Assembly (NCBI GenBank): GCA_902515395.1
Contig: CABXUL010000018.1
Coordinates: 1 to 34,394 of the forward strand
Direction of reading: 5' to 3'
DNA from: an uncultured Bacteroidota bacterium
Lineage (GTDB): Bacteria > Bacteroidota > Bacteroidia > Flavobacteriales > Flavobacteriaceae
DNA: 34,394 nt
The notes beneath the pieces were generated by a model that saw only the letters and a list, made by a program, of their open reading frames with translations, ran no database searches and had not been told where the DNA came from. Positions 26,144 to 34,394 of this stretch are shown one piece after another. Position 1 is the stretch's first letter. Every line of letters begins with the position of its first letter. A program made the translations under genes and the position numbers.

Positions 26144-27472
26144 TTATTTTAACCCCTGAAACATTTGCATCATTTGTTTTCCTTTGCCACCTTGCATCAT
26201 CTTCATCATTTTACTCATTTGATTAAATTGTTTGATCAACTGATTGACCTCATTGATATCTCTTCCTGCTCCTTTTGCAATCCTGTTCTTTCGGCTATGG
26301 TTTAGTATTGCTGGTTGGGATCGCTCTTTTGGAGTCATTGATCCAATAATTACTTCTATATATTTGAATGCATCATCATCAATATCAATATCACCCATCA
26401 TTTTTCCAGCTCCTGGTATCATACCAATTAAATCTTTCATATTCCCCATTTTCTTTACCTGTTGTATTTGTGAGAGAAAATCATCAAAACTAAATTGATT
26501 CTTAGCTATTTTCTTACTGATTTTGCGAGCCTCATCCTGATCAAATTGCTCTTGAGCTCTTTCGACCAAGGAAACAACATCTCCCATACCCAATATACGA
26601 TCTGCCATTCGTTCAGGATAAAAAATATCCAATGCCTCCATTTTTTCTCCAGTCCCAATAAATTTTATAGGCTTATCCACAACTGATTTGATAGATAAGG
26701 CAGCTCCACCACGAGTATCGCCATCTAGTTTGGTTAATATCACCCCATCAAAGTTTAGCTTATCGTGAAATACTTTAGCAGTATTTACGGCGTCTTGTCC
26801 TGTCATGGAATCTACGACAAATAATGTCTCATCAGGACTAACTGCACTATGAATATCCGAAATTTCTTTCATCAAGACTTCGTCGACTGCAAGCCTACCT
26901 GCAGTATCAATAATTACTAAATCCTTATTCTTTTGTTTAGCTTCAGAAATTGCTTTCTCAGCAATTTTCACAGGATTTTTTTCCTCTAAGTTACTATAGA
27001 CCTCTACTCCTATTTGCTCTCCAAGTATATTCAGTTGATCAATTGCAGCAGGACGGTAAACATCACAGGCTACCAAAATTGGATTTTTTTGCTTTTTATT
27101 CTTAAAGTAATTGGCTAGTTTACCACTGAAAGTTGTTTTTCCAGAACCCTGTAAACCAGACATTAATATTACTGCTGGTTTTGAGGAAAGATTTATTTCC
27201 TCTGCAGTACTGCCCATTAATTCAGTTAATTCATCTTTAACGATTTTGATCATTAGTTGACCAGGCTGAAGACTAGTTAATACCTTAGCGCCAATTGCCT
27301 TTTCTTTAACAGTATTGGTAAATTCTTTGGCGATCTTAAAGTTAACATCAGCATCGAGCAATGCACGCCTAACCTCTTTTAGAGTCTCTGCAACATTAAT
27401 TTCTGTGATCTTGCCGTGGCCTTTTAAAACTTTAAAGGCGCTTTCAAGCTTACTGCTTAAACTGTCAAACAT
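26144..27472 (-). CDS. ffh: Signal recognition particle GTPase Ffh (SRP54)
   Basis: Ffh binds signal sequences of nascent membrane proteins and, with 4.5S RNA and FtsY, delivers ribosomes to the translocon. In the 442 residues, an N-terminal helical bundle (about 1-90) precedes the GTPase: P-loop G-L-Q-G-S-G-K-T (106-113), D-V-Y-R-P-A-A (137-143), D-T-A-G-R (189-193) and T-K-L-D-G (247-251). The M domain (about 300-442) ends in a methionine-rich helix with M-M-K-M-M and M-M-Q-M-F, which holds signal peptides. The start is ATG at 27472. A palindromic TAAATTTA lies about 22 nt upstream but lacks a spaced TTG. The 62-bp gap to blh upstream holds no clear terminator. Confidence 0.97.
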   Translation of the reverse strand: MFDSLSSKLESAFKVLKGHGKITEINVAETLKEVRRALLDADVNFKIAKEFTNTVKEKAIGAKVLTSLQPGQLMIKIVKDELTELMGSTAEEINLSSKPAVILMSGLQGSGKTTFSGKLANYFKNKKQKNPILVACDVYRPAAIDQLNILGEQIGVEVYSNLEEKNPVKIAEKAISEAKQKNKDLVIIDTAGRLAVDEVLMKEISDIHSAVSPDETLFVVDSMTGQDAVNTAKVFHDKLNFDGVILTKLDGDTRGGAALSIKSVVDKPIKFIGTGEKMEALDIFYPERMADRILGMGDVVSLVERAQEQFDQDEARKISKKIAKNQFSFDDFLSQIQQVKKMGNMKDLIGMIPGAGKMMGDIDIDDDAFKYIEVIIGSMTPKERSQPAILNHSRKNRIAKGAGRDINEVNQLIKQFNQMSKMMKMMQGGKGKQMMQMFQGLK

Positions 27473-27534
27473 ATTCTAATTTGATTATTTAAAGTAAATT
27501 TAATCTTTTCAATTTTATTAAGAACCTCTAAATG

Positions 27535-28419
27535 TCAAGCATTTTTATATTTCATAATTCCGATCACTAAAGTATGGGGAAAAGTTATGGCTGCTAGAAA
27601 TGAAAAAAAAAGAGGCATAAAATAATCGGCTTCAAAATCCATATAACGATAAACTAATAATAGAGATATCAAAGAGGCAATCCAATAGATAATTGAACCT
27701 TTTAAATACTTTAAAAAAGAATTGAAGTTCAAATTACCATATAGATAAATAAGCTGCTCTTTCAATGAAGGTAAACTGTGCCAAACTACGAAGTAAAAGG
27801 CAAATGCAAACAACAATGAATTAACATAAAAAATAAATCCAAGTAGTAAAAGTATTATGCATTCTTTTATAAAATGAATCCTGAGCTGTTCAATTAACAG
27901 TACCCAAACTATCAGAATAATTCCTAATCCTATAGAGGTACTTAAAAAAAATTCATAATTAAGGCTGTAACCTGAAATTTTATTAATGATAAAAACAACA
28001 TCATCGTACTGAAGAGTAAATATCATAAAGAATACTAAAGCTCCATAAAGGGTATGAAATGTAAAATTAGCGTAATTCATAGATAGTCTTTCTCCCCAAT
28101 GCTGCTCACCAAAATGATAACTACTAAAAATGACAAACAAAATGAGAGTAAAAGAGGGGATTATAAAGAAAAAAGCTGCTCCCAAAAGAACCACCATCAA
28201 ATAAAGTATTAAAAACCTCGTATATAAGTGATTTAAGCTTCCTTTGAATTTTTTTGACAAAATTTCAAGGTCGTTAGCACCATGCAGGATCCCAACAGTA
28301 AGTACAGCAAAGCCAGCCATAAAATCTTTTAAACTATCTGATAATAAGAAGGATAGCAATATGAAAGAAAAAGTAGTCATAATGCCAATTTGGTAATTTT
28401 TATGTGTTGTAAATATCAA
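27535..28419 (-). CDS. blh: Brp/Blh-family beta-carotene 15,15'-dioxygenase
   Basis: Blh cleaves beta-carotene into two retinals, the chromophore of the neighbouring rhodopsin. This multi-helix membrane protein (294 aa from TTG) keeps the four histidine sites expected to bind iron: G-I-L-H-G-A-N-D, S-Y-H-F-G-E-Q-H-W, V-V-W-H-S-L-P-S and F-P-H-T-L-V-I. The start is uncertain. TTG at 28419 gives a full first membrane helix; ATG at 28380 gives 281 aa with a shortened helix but leaves both 16-bp boxes of the control region outside the gene. It is divergent from proteorhodopsin. No carotenoid synthesis genes are in the window, so they must lie elsewhere. The family call is firm; activity is by family and context. 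Confidence 0.9.
   Translation of the reverse strand: MIFTTHKNYQIGIMTTFSFILLSFLLSDSLKDFMAGFAVLTVGILHGANDLEILSKKFKGSLNHLYTRFLILYLMVVLLGAAFFFIIPSFTLILFVIFSSYHFGEQHWGERLSMNYANFTFHTLYGALVFFMIFTLQYDDVVFIINKISGYSLNYEFFLSTSIGLGIILIVWVLLIEQLRIHFIKECIILLLLGFIFYVNSLLFAFAFYFVVWHSLPSLKEQLIYLYGNLNFNSFLKYLKGSIIYWIASLISLLLVYRYMDFEADYFMPLFFSFLAAITFPHTLVIGIMKYKNA
28386..28401 (+). repeat. 16-bp box 1 in the blh/rhodopsin control region
   Basis: CAATTTGGTAATTTTT differs in one base from the box at 28417-28432. It overlaps the blh coding sequence only if the TTG start is used. Confidence 0.6.
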
Positions 28420-28432
28420 ATTGGTAATTTTT
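28417..28432 (+). repeat. 16-bp box 2 in the blh/rhodopsin control region
   Basis: CAAATTGGTAATTTTT begins 31 bp after box 1, close to three helical turns, in the same orientation. It runs into a T8A8 palindrome at 28428-28443. Confidence 0.6.
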
Positions 28433-28455
28433 TTTAAAAAAAAGTGACTTTTATC

Positions 28456-28484
28456 TTGCTGGAGTTTAATTTTTTTTAAATTTA
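28456..28484 (+). promoter_or_regulatory. Candidate proteorhodopsin promoter
   Basis: TTG at 28456-28458 is followed after 18 nt by TAAATTTA at 28477-28484, a near match to the Bacteroidota TTG-N17-23-TAnnTTTG promoter (the last base is A, not G). Transcription would start about 28490, giving an A-rich leader of about 24 nt before the ATG. Confidence 0.35.
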
Positions 28485-28513
28485 CCTAAACAAAATAAAT
28501 AATTAATTTAATT

Positions 28514-29251
28514 ATGGAAAATCTTTTTAATTTATCAGCTGTAGTTCCTGCGATGGCTACAGACGATTATGTAGGGTTCACATTCTTTGTAGGTTGTATG
28601 GCCATGATGGCAGCATCAGCTTTCTTCTTTCTGTCAATGAATTCTTTTGACAATAAGTGGAGAACATCTATTTTGGTATCAGGTCTGATTACCTTTATCG
28701 CAGCCGTTCATTATTGGTATATGAGAGACTACTGGGCCAGTGGAAATGGTTCTCCAACCTTTTTCCGTTACGTCGACTGGATCTTAACTGTTCCATTAAT
28801 GTGTGTTGAGTTTTATTTAATCTTAAAAGCAGCTGGTGCAACTAAGCAGCTTATGTGGAAATTAATTCTTTTATCCACTGTAATGCTTGTTGCTGGTTAC
28901 TTTGGCGAAGGTGTTTACACTGGTGGAAACGGTCCCGCACTGTGGGGTCTAATCTCTGGTCTAGCTTACTTTGCAATTGTTTATGAGATTTGGAAAGGTG
29001 AAGCTTCAAAACTAGCTGCGTCTGCTGGTGGAGCCGTTCTTTCTGCTCATAAAACACTTGTAAAATTTGTCGTAATCGGTTGGGCAATTTACCCTATTGG
29101 ATACATGGCTGGTACTCAAGGTTGGTATGGAGCTGCAGGAGAGTTTTTTGGTATGCCAATAGCTATGGATGTAATCTATAACGTTGGTGATGCTATTAAC
29201 AAAATTGGATTTGGTTTAGTTGTCTACAACTTAGCTGTTAATTCAAAATAA
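28514..29251 (+). CDS. Proteorhodopsin, green-tuned light-driven proton pump
   Basis: This seven-helix retinal protein (245 aa) pumps protons outward in light. The retinal lysine is K230 in D-A-I-N-K-I-G, with counter-ion D226. Helix C has R85, the proton acceptor D88, T92 and the donor E99, the DTE pattern of proton pumps rather than the NDQ pattern of sodium pumps. H66 matches the conserved His that pairs with the acceptor. The spectral-tuning site, eight residues after the acceptor, is M96, as in green-absorbing flavobacterial proteins. The ATG start leaves a short hydrophobic N-terminus. It is divergent from blh, has a candidate promoter 30 nt upstream, and ends at a strong terminator. 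Confidence 0.97.
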   Translation: MENLFNLSAVVPAMATDDYVGFTFFVGCMAMMAASAFFFLSMNSFDNKWRTSILVSGLITFIAAVHYWYMRDYWASGNGSPTFFRYVDWILTVPLMCVEFYLILKAAGATKQLMWKLILLSTVMLVAGYFGEGVYTGGNGPALWGLISGLAYFAIVYEIWKGEASKLAASAGGAVLSAHKTLVKFVVIGWAIYPIGYMAGTQGWYGAAGEFFGMPIAMDVIYNVGDAINKIGFGLVVYNLAVNSK

Positions 29252-29287
29252 TTTAATTTATGGCTTTATTTTATTCTAGCCACGGAT

Positions 29288-29319
29288 GTAAAAATCGCTC
29301 TTCGGAGCGATTTTTTTTT
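29288..29319 (+). terminator. Bidirectional rho-independent terminator between proteorhodopsin and argS
   Basis: The stem AAAAATCGCTC (29290-29300) and GAGCGATTTTT (29305-29315) closes on a TTCG loop, the very stable C-UUCG-G tetraloop, and is followed by more T (to 29319). On the other strand the same hairpin ends in a shorter T run, so it can also stop argS transcripts. The T run overlaps the argS stop codon at 29318-29320. Confidence 0.92.
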
Positions 29320-31099
29320 ACATTTTATTAGGCATTAAAATTCCTAGAAGCTTACTCGCAGCTTCAATGTTATTAGCAACAGCTTTACAAAGTAACAAAC
29401 GCATGGAACGTTTCGCTAAGTCCTGCTCACCAAAAACAGTTACATTTTGATAAAATGAATTAAATAATTTAACCAAATCATAAAGATAATTTGCTATCAA
29501 TGCAGGGTTAAATTGTTCTCCCGCTATTCTGATCAGAGTAGGATATTGATAAAGATGCTTTAAAATTTCTTTTTCCTTATCAACCAATTTCAAATCTATT
29601 TCTAACTGAGGGTTCATATCCGAATCTCTATTGATTAATGATTGTATTCGGGCAAATGCATATTGAATAAAAGGTCCCGTATTACCATTGAAATCGACTG
29701 AAGCCTCAGGATCAAATAAAATTCTTTTTTTGGGATCTACCTTTAGAATGTAATATTTAAGTGCTCCTAACCCAATAATTCTAAAAAGCTTATCTCTTTC
29801 TGAAGTACTCATCCCATCAACTTTACCATGTTCTTTGGTAATTTTACTTGCAGTAATATTCATCTGTTCGATCAGTTCATCAGCATCTACAATAGTCCCT
29901 TCTCGACTCTTCATTTTACCATTAGGAAGATCGACCATTCCATAACTTAAATGATAAAATGAATCAGCCCAAGAATAACCTAGTTTACTGAGAATTAAAA
30001 ATAAGACTTTAAAATGGTAATCCTGCTCATTACCTACAGTATACAACACCCCTTTTACATTAGGGTTATCTTCAAAGCGCTTCTTTGCTGTGCCAATGTC
30101 TTGGGTAATATAAACCGCAGTTCCATCAGATCGTAACAACAATTTCTCATCAAGTCCATCTGAAGACAAATCTATCCAGACCGAGCCATCATCTTTACGA
30201 AAAAAAACGCCTTTATCAAGTCCCTCATTGATAATTGATTTTCCCAACAAATAAGTTTCGCTTTCATAATAGTAAGATTCGAAATTTACCCCCAACTTTT
30301 GGTAAGTAAGTTCAAATCCATCATACACCCAGGCATTCATTTTTTCCCATAATACTCGTACGTTCTTATCGTTATTTTCCCAGGCAAGAAGCATTCTTTT
30401 AGCCTCATTTAGAATGGGTGCTTCTTTTTCAGCAACTTTTTGAGACTGTCCTTTCGCTTTTAATTCGGCAACTTGTTCGCGGTATATTTTTTCAAATAGC
30501 ACATAATATTTTCCAACCAATTGGTCTCCTTTTAGACCGGAACTTTCTGGGGTCTCCCCTGCTCCAAAATTTTTCCATGCCAACATGGATTTGCAGATAT
30601 GAATACCACGATCATTAATGATCTGAGTTCTAATTACATTATTGCCATTGGCCTCTAAAATTTTTGATACTGAATAGCCCAGAAGATTATTTCGTACATG
30701 TCCCAAATGTAATGGCTTGTTGGTATTTGGAGAAGAATACTCTACCATAATTGAGGGGGAATCACTATCAGGACTATGGTGACCATACTCTCTTACTCTT
30801 AAAAATTCACTTAGAAAAGTTAGATAAAATCGATCAGAGATGATAAGATTTAAAAAACCACTAACCACATTAAAATTTGAAACAAAAGATGTTTTTTTAA
30901 CTAAATAGCTACCGATACTCTCACCTAAAACTAAAGGATTTTGTCGAGTTGGTTTTAACAAAGGGAAAAGCATTAAAGTAATATCTCCCTCAAAATCTTT
31001 ACGGGTCAATTGAAATTCGAATTTTTCCAAATACAGGTCAAAGGCTTCTTCAAGCTTAGCTTTTACTTTAAGTGAAAGTAATTTTTCTAAAGTCTCCAT
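29318..31099 (-). CDS. argS: Arginyl-tRNA synthetase
   Basis: This cytosolic class I synthetase attaches arginine to its tRNA. In 593 residues, an N-terminal Add1-like domain (about 1-110) precedes the catalytic core, with S-S-P-N-T-N-K-P-L-H-L-G-H (the HIGH motif, H131-H134) and K-M-K-S-R (395-399, KMSKS equivalent). The C-terminal helical anticodon-binding domain (DALR type) starts near 465 with G-P-F-I-Q-Y-A-F-A-R. Length is normal. The start is ATG at 31099, with a good promoter just upstream. It is convergent with proteorhodopsin across a shared terminator. Confidence 0.97.
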   Translation of the reverse strand: METLEKLLSLKVKAKLEEAFDLYLEKFEFQLTRKDFEGDITLMLFPLLKPTRQNPLVLGESIGSYLVKKTSFVSNFNVVSGFLNLIISDRFYLTFLSEFLRVREYGHHSPDSDSPSIMVEYSSPNTNKPLHLGHVRNNLLGYSVSKILEANGNNVIRTQIINDRGIHICKSMLAWKNFGAGETPESSGLKGDQLVGKYYVLFEKIYREQVAELKAKGQSQKVAEKEAPILNEAKRMLLAWENNDKNVRVLWEKMNAWVYDGFELTYQKLGVNFESYYYESETYLLGKSIINEGLDKGVFFRKDDGSVWIDLSSDGLDEKLLLRSDGTAVYITQDIGTAKKRFEDNPNVKGVLYTVGNEQDYHFKVLFLILSKLGYSWADSFYHLSYGMVDLPNGKMKSREGTIVDADELIEQMNITASKITKEHGKVDGMSTSERDKLFRIIGLGALKYYILKVDPKKRILFDPEASVDFNGNTGPFIQYAFARIQSLINRDSDMNPQLEIDLKLVDKEKEILKHLYQYPTLIRIAGEQFNPALIANYLYDLVKLFNSFYQNVTVFGEQDLAKRSMRLLLCKAVANNIEAASKLLGILMPNKM

Positions 31100-31109
31100 A
31101 ATTTAATCT

Positions 31110-31138
31110 CAAAGATAATTATAAACTCCATACTACAA
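31110..31138 (-). promoter_or_regulatory. argS promoter (-33 TTG, -7 TATCTTTG)
   Basis: On the minus strand, TTG (31138-31136) is followed after 18 nt by TATCTTTG (31117-31110), the best Bacteroidota-type promoter in the window. Only 10 nt separate the -7 box from the ATG, so the leader would be about 5 nt or less. Confidence 0.55.
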
Positions 31139-31156
31139 CCTGAAGTATTTATGACT

Positions 31157-31164
31157 TATCTTTG
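31157..31164 (+). promoter_or_regulatory. Candidate -7 box for the 141-aa protein gene
   Basis: TATCTTTG is identical to the argS box and 8 nt before the ATG at 31173. It points the opposite way. No -33 TTG is found at the right distance. Confidence 0.4.
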
Positions 31165-31172
31165 AGGCAAAA

Positions 31173-31598
31173 ATGCTTTTAAACGTCTCATATAATGAAT
31201 CTGAGGTTAAGGAAAAGATAGAGGCAACAGTAGGAAAACCTTTCCCACTTAAAGAGAGATGGTCAATGAGTGGAGTTGGCTCCCCGAAATTATTAATTTC
31301 TTCAACCTCTATTGATATTCACAACCTACTGATTTTAGATAATAATCTAAATACATGCAACATAGAGCTGCGTCCTAAAGGTATTATTTTAAGATTCAGA
31401 AGTCTTTTAGAAACTTATGCTTTAATTATTCCTTATTATAAGCTAACCCTTTACAAAGGTAAATCAGAAGAGTACTCAATTTATAAAGACCATCAATTTG
31501 TTAAGGTATTAGTAGATACTAAGGATACCCAAAAGTTTTTTTCAAAATTAAAAGCTGAAAAAGCTAAAAAGAAAGCCCCTGGTATCGAAGATCCTTAG
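31173..31598 (+). CDS. Uncharacterised small protein (141 aa)
   Basis: I do not recognise this gene. It is soluble-looking with no signal peptide or membrane segment. The central part (about 45-115) alternates hydrophobic strands, with C-N-I-E-L-R-P-K-G-I-I-L-R-F-R and Y-A-L-I-I-P-Y-Y-K-L. This gives some resemblance to a PH-like or GRAM-like beta fold, which is a guess from strand pattern only. The C-terminus is a lysine-rich helix (K-A-E-K-A-K-K-K). Coding status is supported by its use of the whole space between argS and gltA and by a -7 box before the ATG. It shares a 73-bp divergent gap with argS. Confidence 0.7.
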   Translation: MLLNVSYNESEVKEKIEATVGKPFPLKERWSMSGVGSPKLLISSTSIDIHNLLILDNNLNTCNIELRPKGIILRFRSLLETYALIIPYYKLTLYKGKSEEYSIYKDHQFVKVLVDTKDTQKFFSKLKAEKAKKKAPGIEDP

Positions 31599-31603
31599 TA
31601 AAA

Positions 31604-32869
31604 CTAAACTTTACGATGCTTGTGGCCTGTATAAATTTGTCGAGGACGTCCAATGGGCTCCTTATTAAAGCGCATTTCCTTCCACTGGGCAATCCAACCA
31701 GGTAATCGACCAATAGCAAACATTACCGTAAACATCTCTGTAGGGATACCCAAAGCACGATAAATAATTCCAGAATAAAAATCAACATTAGGGTAAAGTT
31801 TCCGATCAACAAAATAGGGGTCTTTAAGTGCTTCCTGCTCAAGTTTTTTGGCGATTTCTAGTACGGGATCGTTTATTCCTAACTCATCCAAAACTTCATC
31901 GGCAGCAGTTTTGATAATCTTGGCTCGGGGGTCGAAATTTTTATAAACACGATGGCCAAATCCCATCAATCGAAAAGGATCGTTTTTATCTTTAGCCTTA
32001 GCCATAAACTTTTTAGTATCACCTCCATCATTTTTAATTTCTTCCAACATTTCAATGACAGCCTGGTTAGCTCCTCCATGAAGTGGTCCCCATAAGGCAG
32101 AAATCCCAGAGGCTATCGAGGGAAATAAACCCGCATGGGATGAACCAACCATTCTAACAGTTGATGTAGAACAGTTTTGTTCATGATCTGCATGCAAGAT
32201 AAGAAGCTTATTCAAGGCACTGACCAAAGTAGTACTAGCTTTAAAATCCTTGTTAGGCATTTTATATATCATATAAGCTAGGTTATCCGTGTATGAGAGA
32301 TCGTAATTTGGATAATTAAGAGGTAGTCCTTTCATTTTTCTATGAGTCCACGATGCCAAAACAGGGAACTTTGCCAATAAAATAATAATGGCTTCATAAA
32401 AATCTTTTTCAGAATTAATATCTACAGAGGAAGGATTAAAGGCAATCAAAGCTGAAGTTAAAGATGACAAAATTCCCATTGGGTGAGCAGACTTTGGAAA
32501 GCTTTTTAAAATAATTTTAAAATCTTCGTCCACCAATGCATAATCACGAATATCGTCTTCAAACTTTTGGAGTTGATCAGATCTGGGCAAATCGCCAAAA
32601 ATTAAAAGATAAGCTACTTCTATAAAGGAAGTGTTATTTGCTAAATCATCAATGGAGTAACCACGATATCGGAGAATTCCCTCCTCACCATCTAGAAATG
32701 TAATCTCACTCTCACAAGATCCAGTATTCTTATAACCAGGGTCTAAGGTAATTAAACCCGTTTGGGCCCTTAAAGTTTTAATATCGATGGCAGGTTCATT
32801 CTCAGAACCATTTATCAGCGGAAACTTGTAACTTTTACCCCTGTAAATAAGATCAACTTTGTCTTCCAT
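31604..32869 (-). CDS. gltA: Citrate synthase (type II)
   Basis: Citrate synthase condenses oxaloacetate and acetyl-CoA to enter the TCA cycle. The 421-residue protein has the N-terminal beta domain of the longer, Gram-negative type (Y-R-G-K-S-Y-K-F-P) and the catalytic residues H264 in W-G-P-L-H-G-G, H306 in G-F-G-H-R-V-Y-K and D363 in N-V-D-F-Y-S-G. Members of this type are often hexameric and NADH-inhibited; whether this one is cannot be read from the sequence. The start is ATG at 32869. It is 87 bp downstream of eno on the same strand, with a possible promoter in the gap, and its 3' end is 5 bp from that of the small unknown gene. Confidence 0.96.
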   Translation of the reverse strand: MEDKVDLIYRGKSYKFPLINGSENEPAIDIKTLRAQTGLITLDPGYKNTGSCESEITFLDGEEGILRYRGYSIDDLANNTSFIEVAYLLIFGDLPRSDQLQKFEDDIRDYALVDEDFKIILKSFPKSAHPMGILSSLTSALIAFNPSSVDINSEKDFYEAIIILLAKFPVLASWTHRKMKGLPLNYPNYDLSYTDNLAYMIYKMPNKDFKASTTLVSALNKLLILHADHEQNCSTSTVRMVGSSHAGLFPSIASGISALWGPLHGGANQAVIEMLEEIKNDGGDTKKFMAKAKDKNDPFRLMGFGHRVYKNFDPRAKIIKTAADEVLDELGINDPVLEIAKKLEQEALKDPYFVDRKLYPNVDFYSGIIYRALGIPTEMFTVMFAIGRLPGWIAQWKEMRFNKEPIGRPRQIYTGHKHRKV

Positions 32870-32888
32870 AACTAAATAAAAAGAAGAG

Positions 32889-32919
32889 TAAAAGTAGTGA
32901 AATAAGAGCCAATATACAA
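32889..32919 (-). promoter_or_regulatory. Possible gltA promoter
   Basis: On the minus strand, TTG (32919-32917) is followed after 20 nt by TACTTTTA (32896-32889), an imperfect -7 box, 19 nt before the gltA ATG. It would allow gltA expression apart from eno. Confidence 0.25.
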
Positions 32920-32956
32920 GAGTAAAAAAGTTTCAGGCAAAAAACTAAAAAAACAA

Positions 32957-34243
<1,287 letters not shown>

Positions 34244-34249
34244 TTATAT

Positions 34250-34394
34250 TTAAATTAAATTAATTTTTGCTGAATGATTTTTTATGTTTTGGCAAAACTC
34301 ATCGAAAAGATAGGTAGCATCATTTGGCCCAGGTCCTGCTTCTGGGTGATATTGAACTGAAAAACAATTCTTATTTTTCATTCTAAGTCCAGCT
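34250..34394 (-). CDS. carA: Carbamoyl-phosphate synthase small subunit, C-terminal end (partial)
   Basis: The last 47 codons and stop of a minus-strand gene enter from the right edge. [13 protein letters not shown] is the class I glutamine amidotransferase C-terminal motif, whose His and Glu complete the catalytic triad with an off-window Cys. The following D-A-T-Y-L-F-D-E-F fits CarA specifically. CarA supplies ammonia from glutamine for pyrimidine and arginine synthesis. The stop lies 6 bp before the eno start. Confidence 0.9.
   Translation of the reverse strand, partial: AGLRMKNKNCFSVQYHPEAGPGPNDATYLFDEFCQNIKNHSAKINLI

Noticed and set aside
28514-29251. Sodium-pumping (NDQ) or blue-tuned (Gln) rhodopsin
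   Set aside because: Helix C reads D-x3-T-x6-E, the proton-pump pattern, and the tuning residue is Met rather than Gln.
31595-31607. A terminator between the 141-aa gene and gltA
   Set aside because: The TTAGT/ACTAA stem is only 5 bp, AT-rich and has no T run.

Overview
The window looks like chromosomal DNA of a marine, AT-rich member of the Bacteroidota, most likely a proteorhodopsin-bearing flavobacterium. The evidence is a giant adhesin with a type IX secretion (T9SS) type B sorting domain next to a PorP/SprF-family gene, Bacteroidota-type -7 promoter boxes (TAnnTTTG), a green-tuned DTE proteorhodopsin beside a Blh carotene dioxygenase, and a carA-eno-gltA cluster of the kind I recall from flavobacterial genomes. 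Genes are tightly packed with gaps mostly under 110 bp. No transposase, integrase, tRNA, rRNA or CRISPR array was seen.

Layout. 1-317: the start of a lipoprotein gene with YwqK/MORN-like repeats, leaving the window on the left. 429-18467: one intact 6012-codon gene for a secreted SprB-like surface protein of Ig-like, SprB-like and PKD domains. It overlaps by 4 bp with 18464-19486, a PorP/SprF-type outer-membrane protein. 19491-21771: a PLP-dependent cysteine/cystathionine synthase and a LolC/E-type FtsX permease, both on the minus strand. 21786-23665: a secreted DUF1343/NamZ muramidase and a SAM methyltransferase. 23652-24284: queE (minus strand). 24372-25259: an unknown polytopic membrane protein. 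25262-27472: ffh and folD (minus strand, 3 bp apart). 27535-29251: blh (minus) and proteorhodopsin (plus), divergent, closed by a strong UUCG-loop terminator. 29318-31099: argS (minus). 31173-31598: an unknown 141-aa protein. 31604-34394: gltA, eno and the 3' end of carA, all on the minus strand.

Three groups of genes work together. The giant adhesin and its PorP/SprF partner form an export and surface-attachment pair, probably for adhesion or gliding. Blh cleaves beta-carotene to retinal for the adjacent proton-pumping rhodopsin. The rest is core metabolism, translation and envelope maintenance.

The most unusual content is inside the giant gene. Seven copies of a roughly 75-residue module recur along it. 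Four of them sit at the same point inside a He_PIG-like host domain, in every second one of the first eight host repeats. Elsewhere in the gene is a 386-bp direct duplication with only two mismatches. The blh/rhodopsin control region also carries two 16-bp boxes 31 bp apart. Several genes have a -7 box so close to the start codon that their mRNAs should be leaderless or nearly so.
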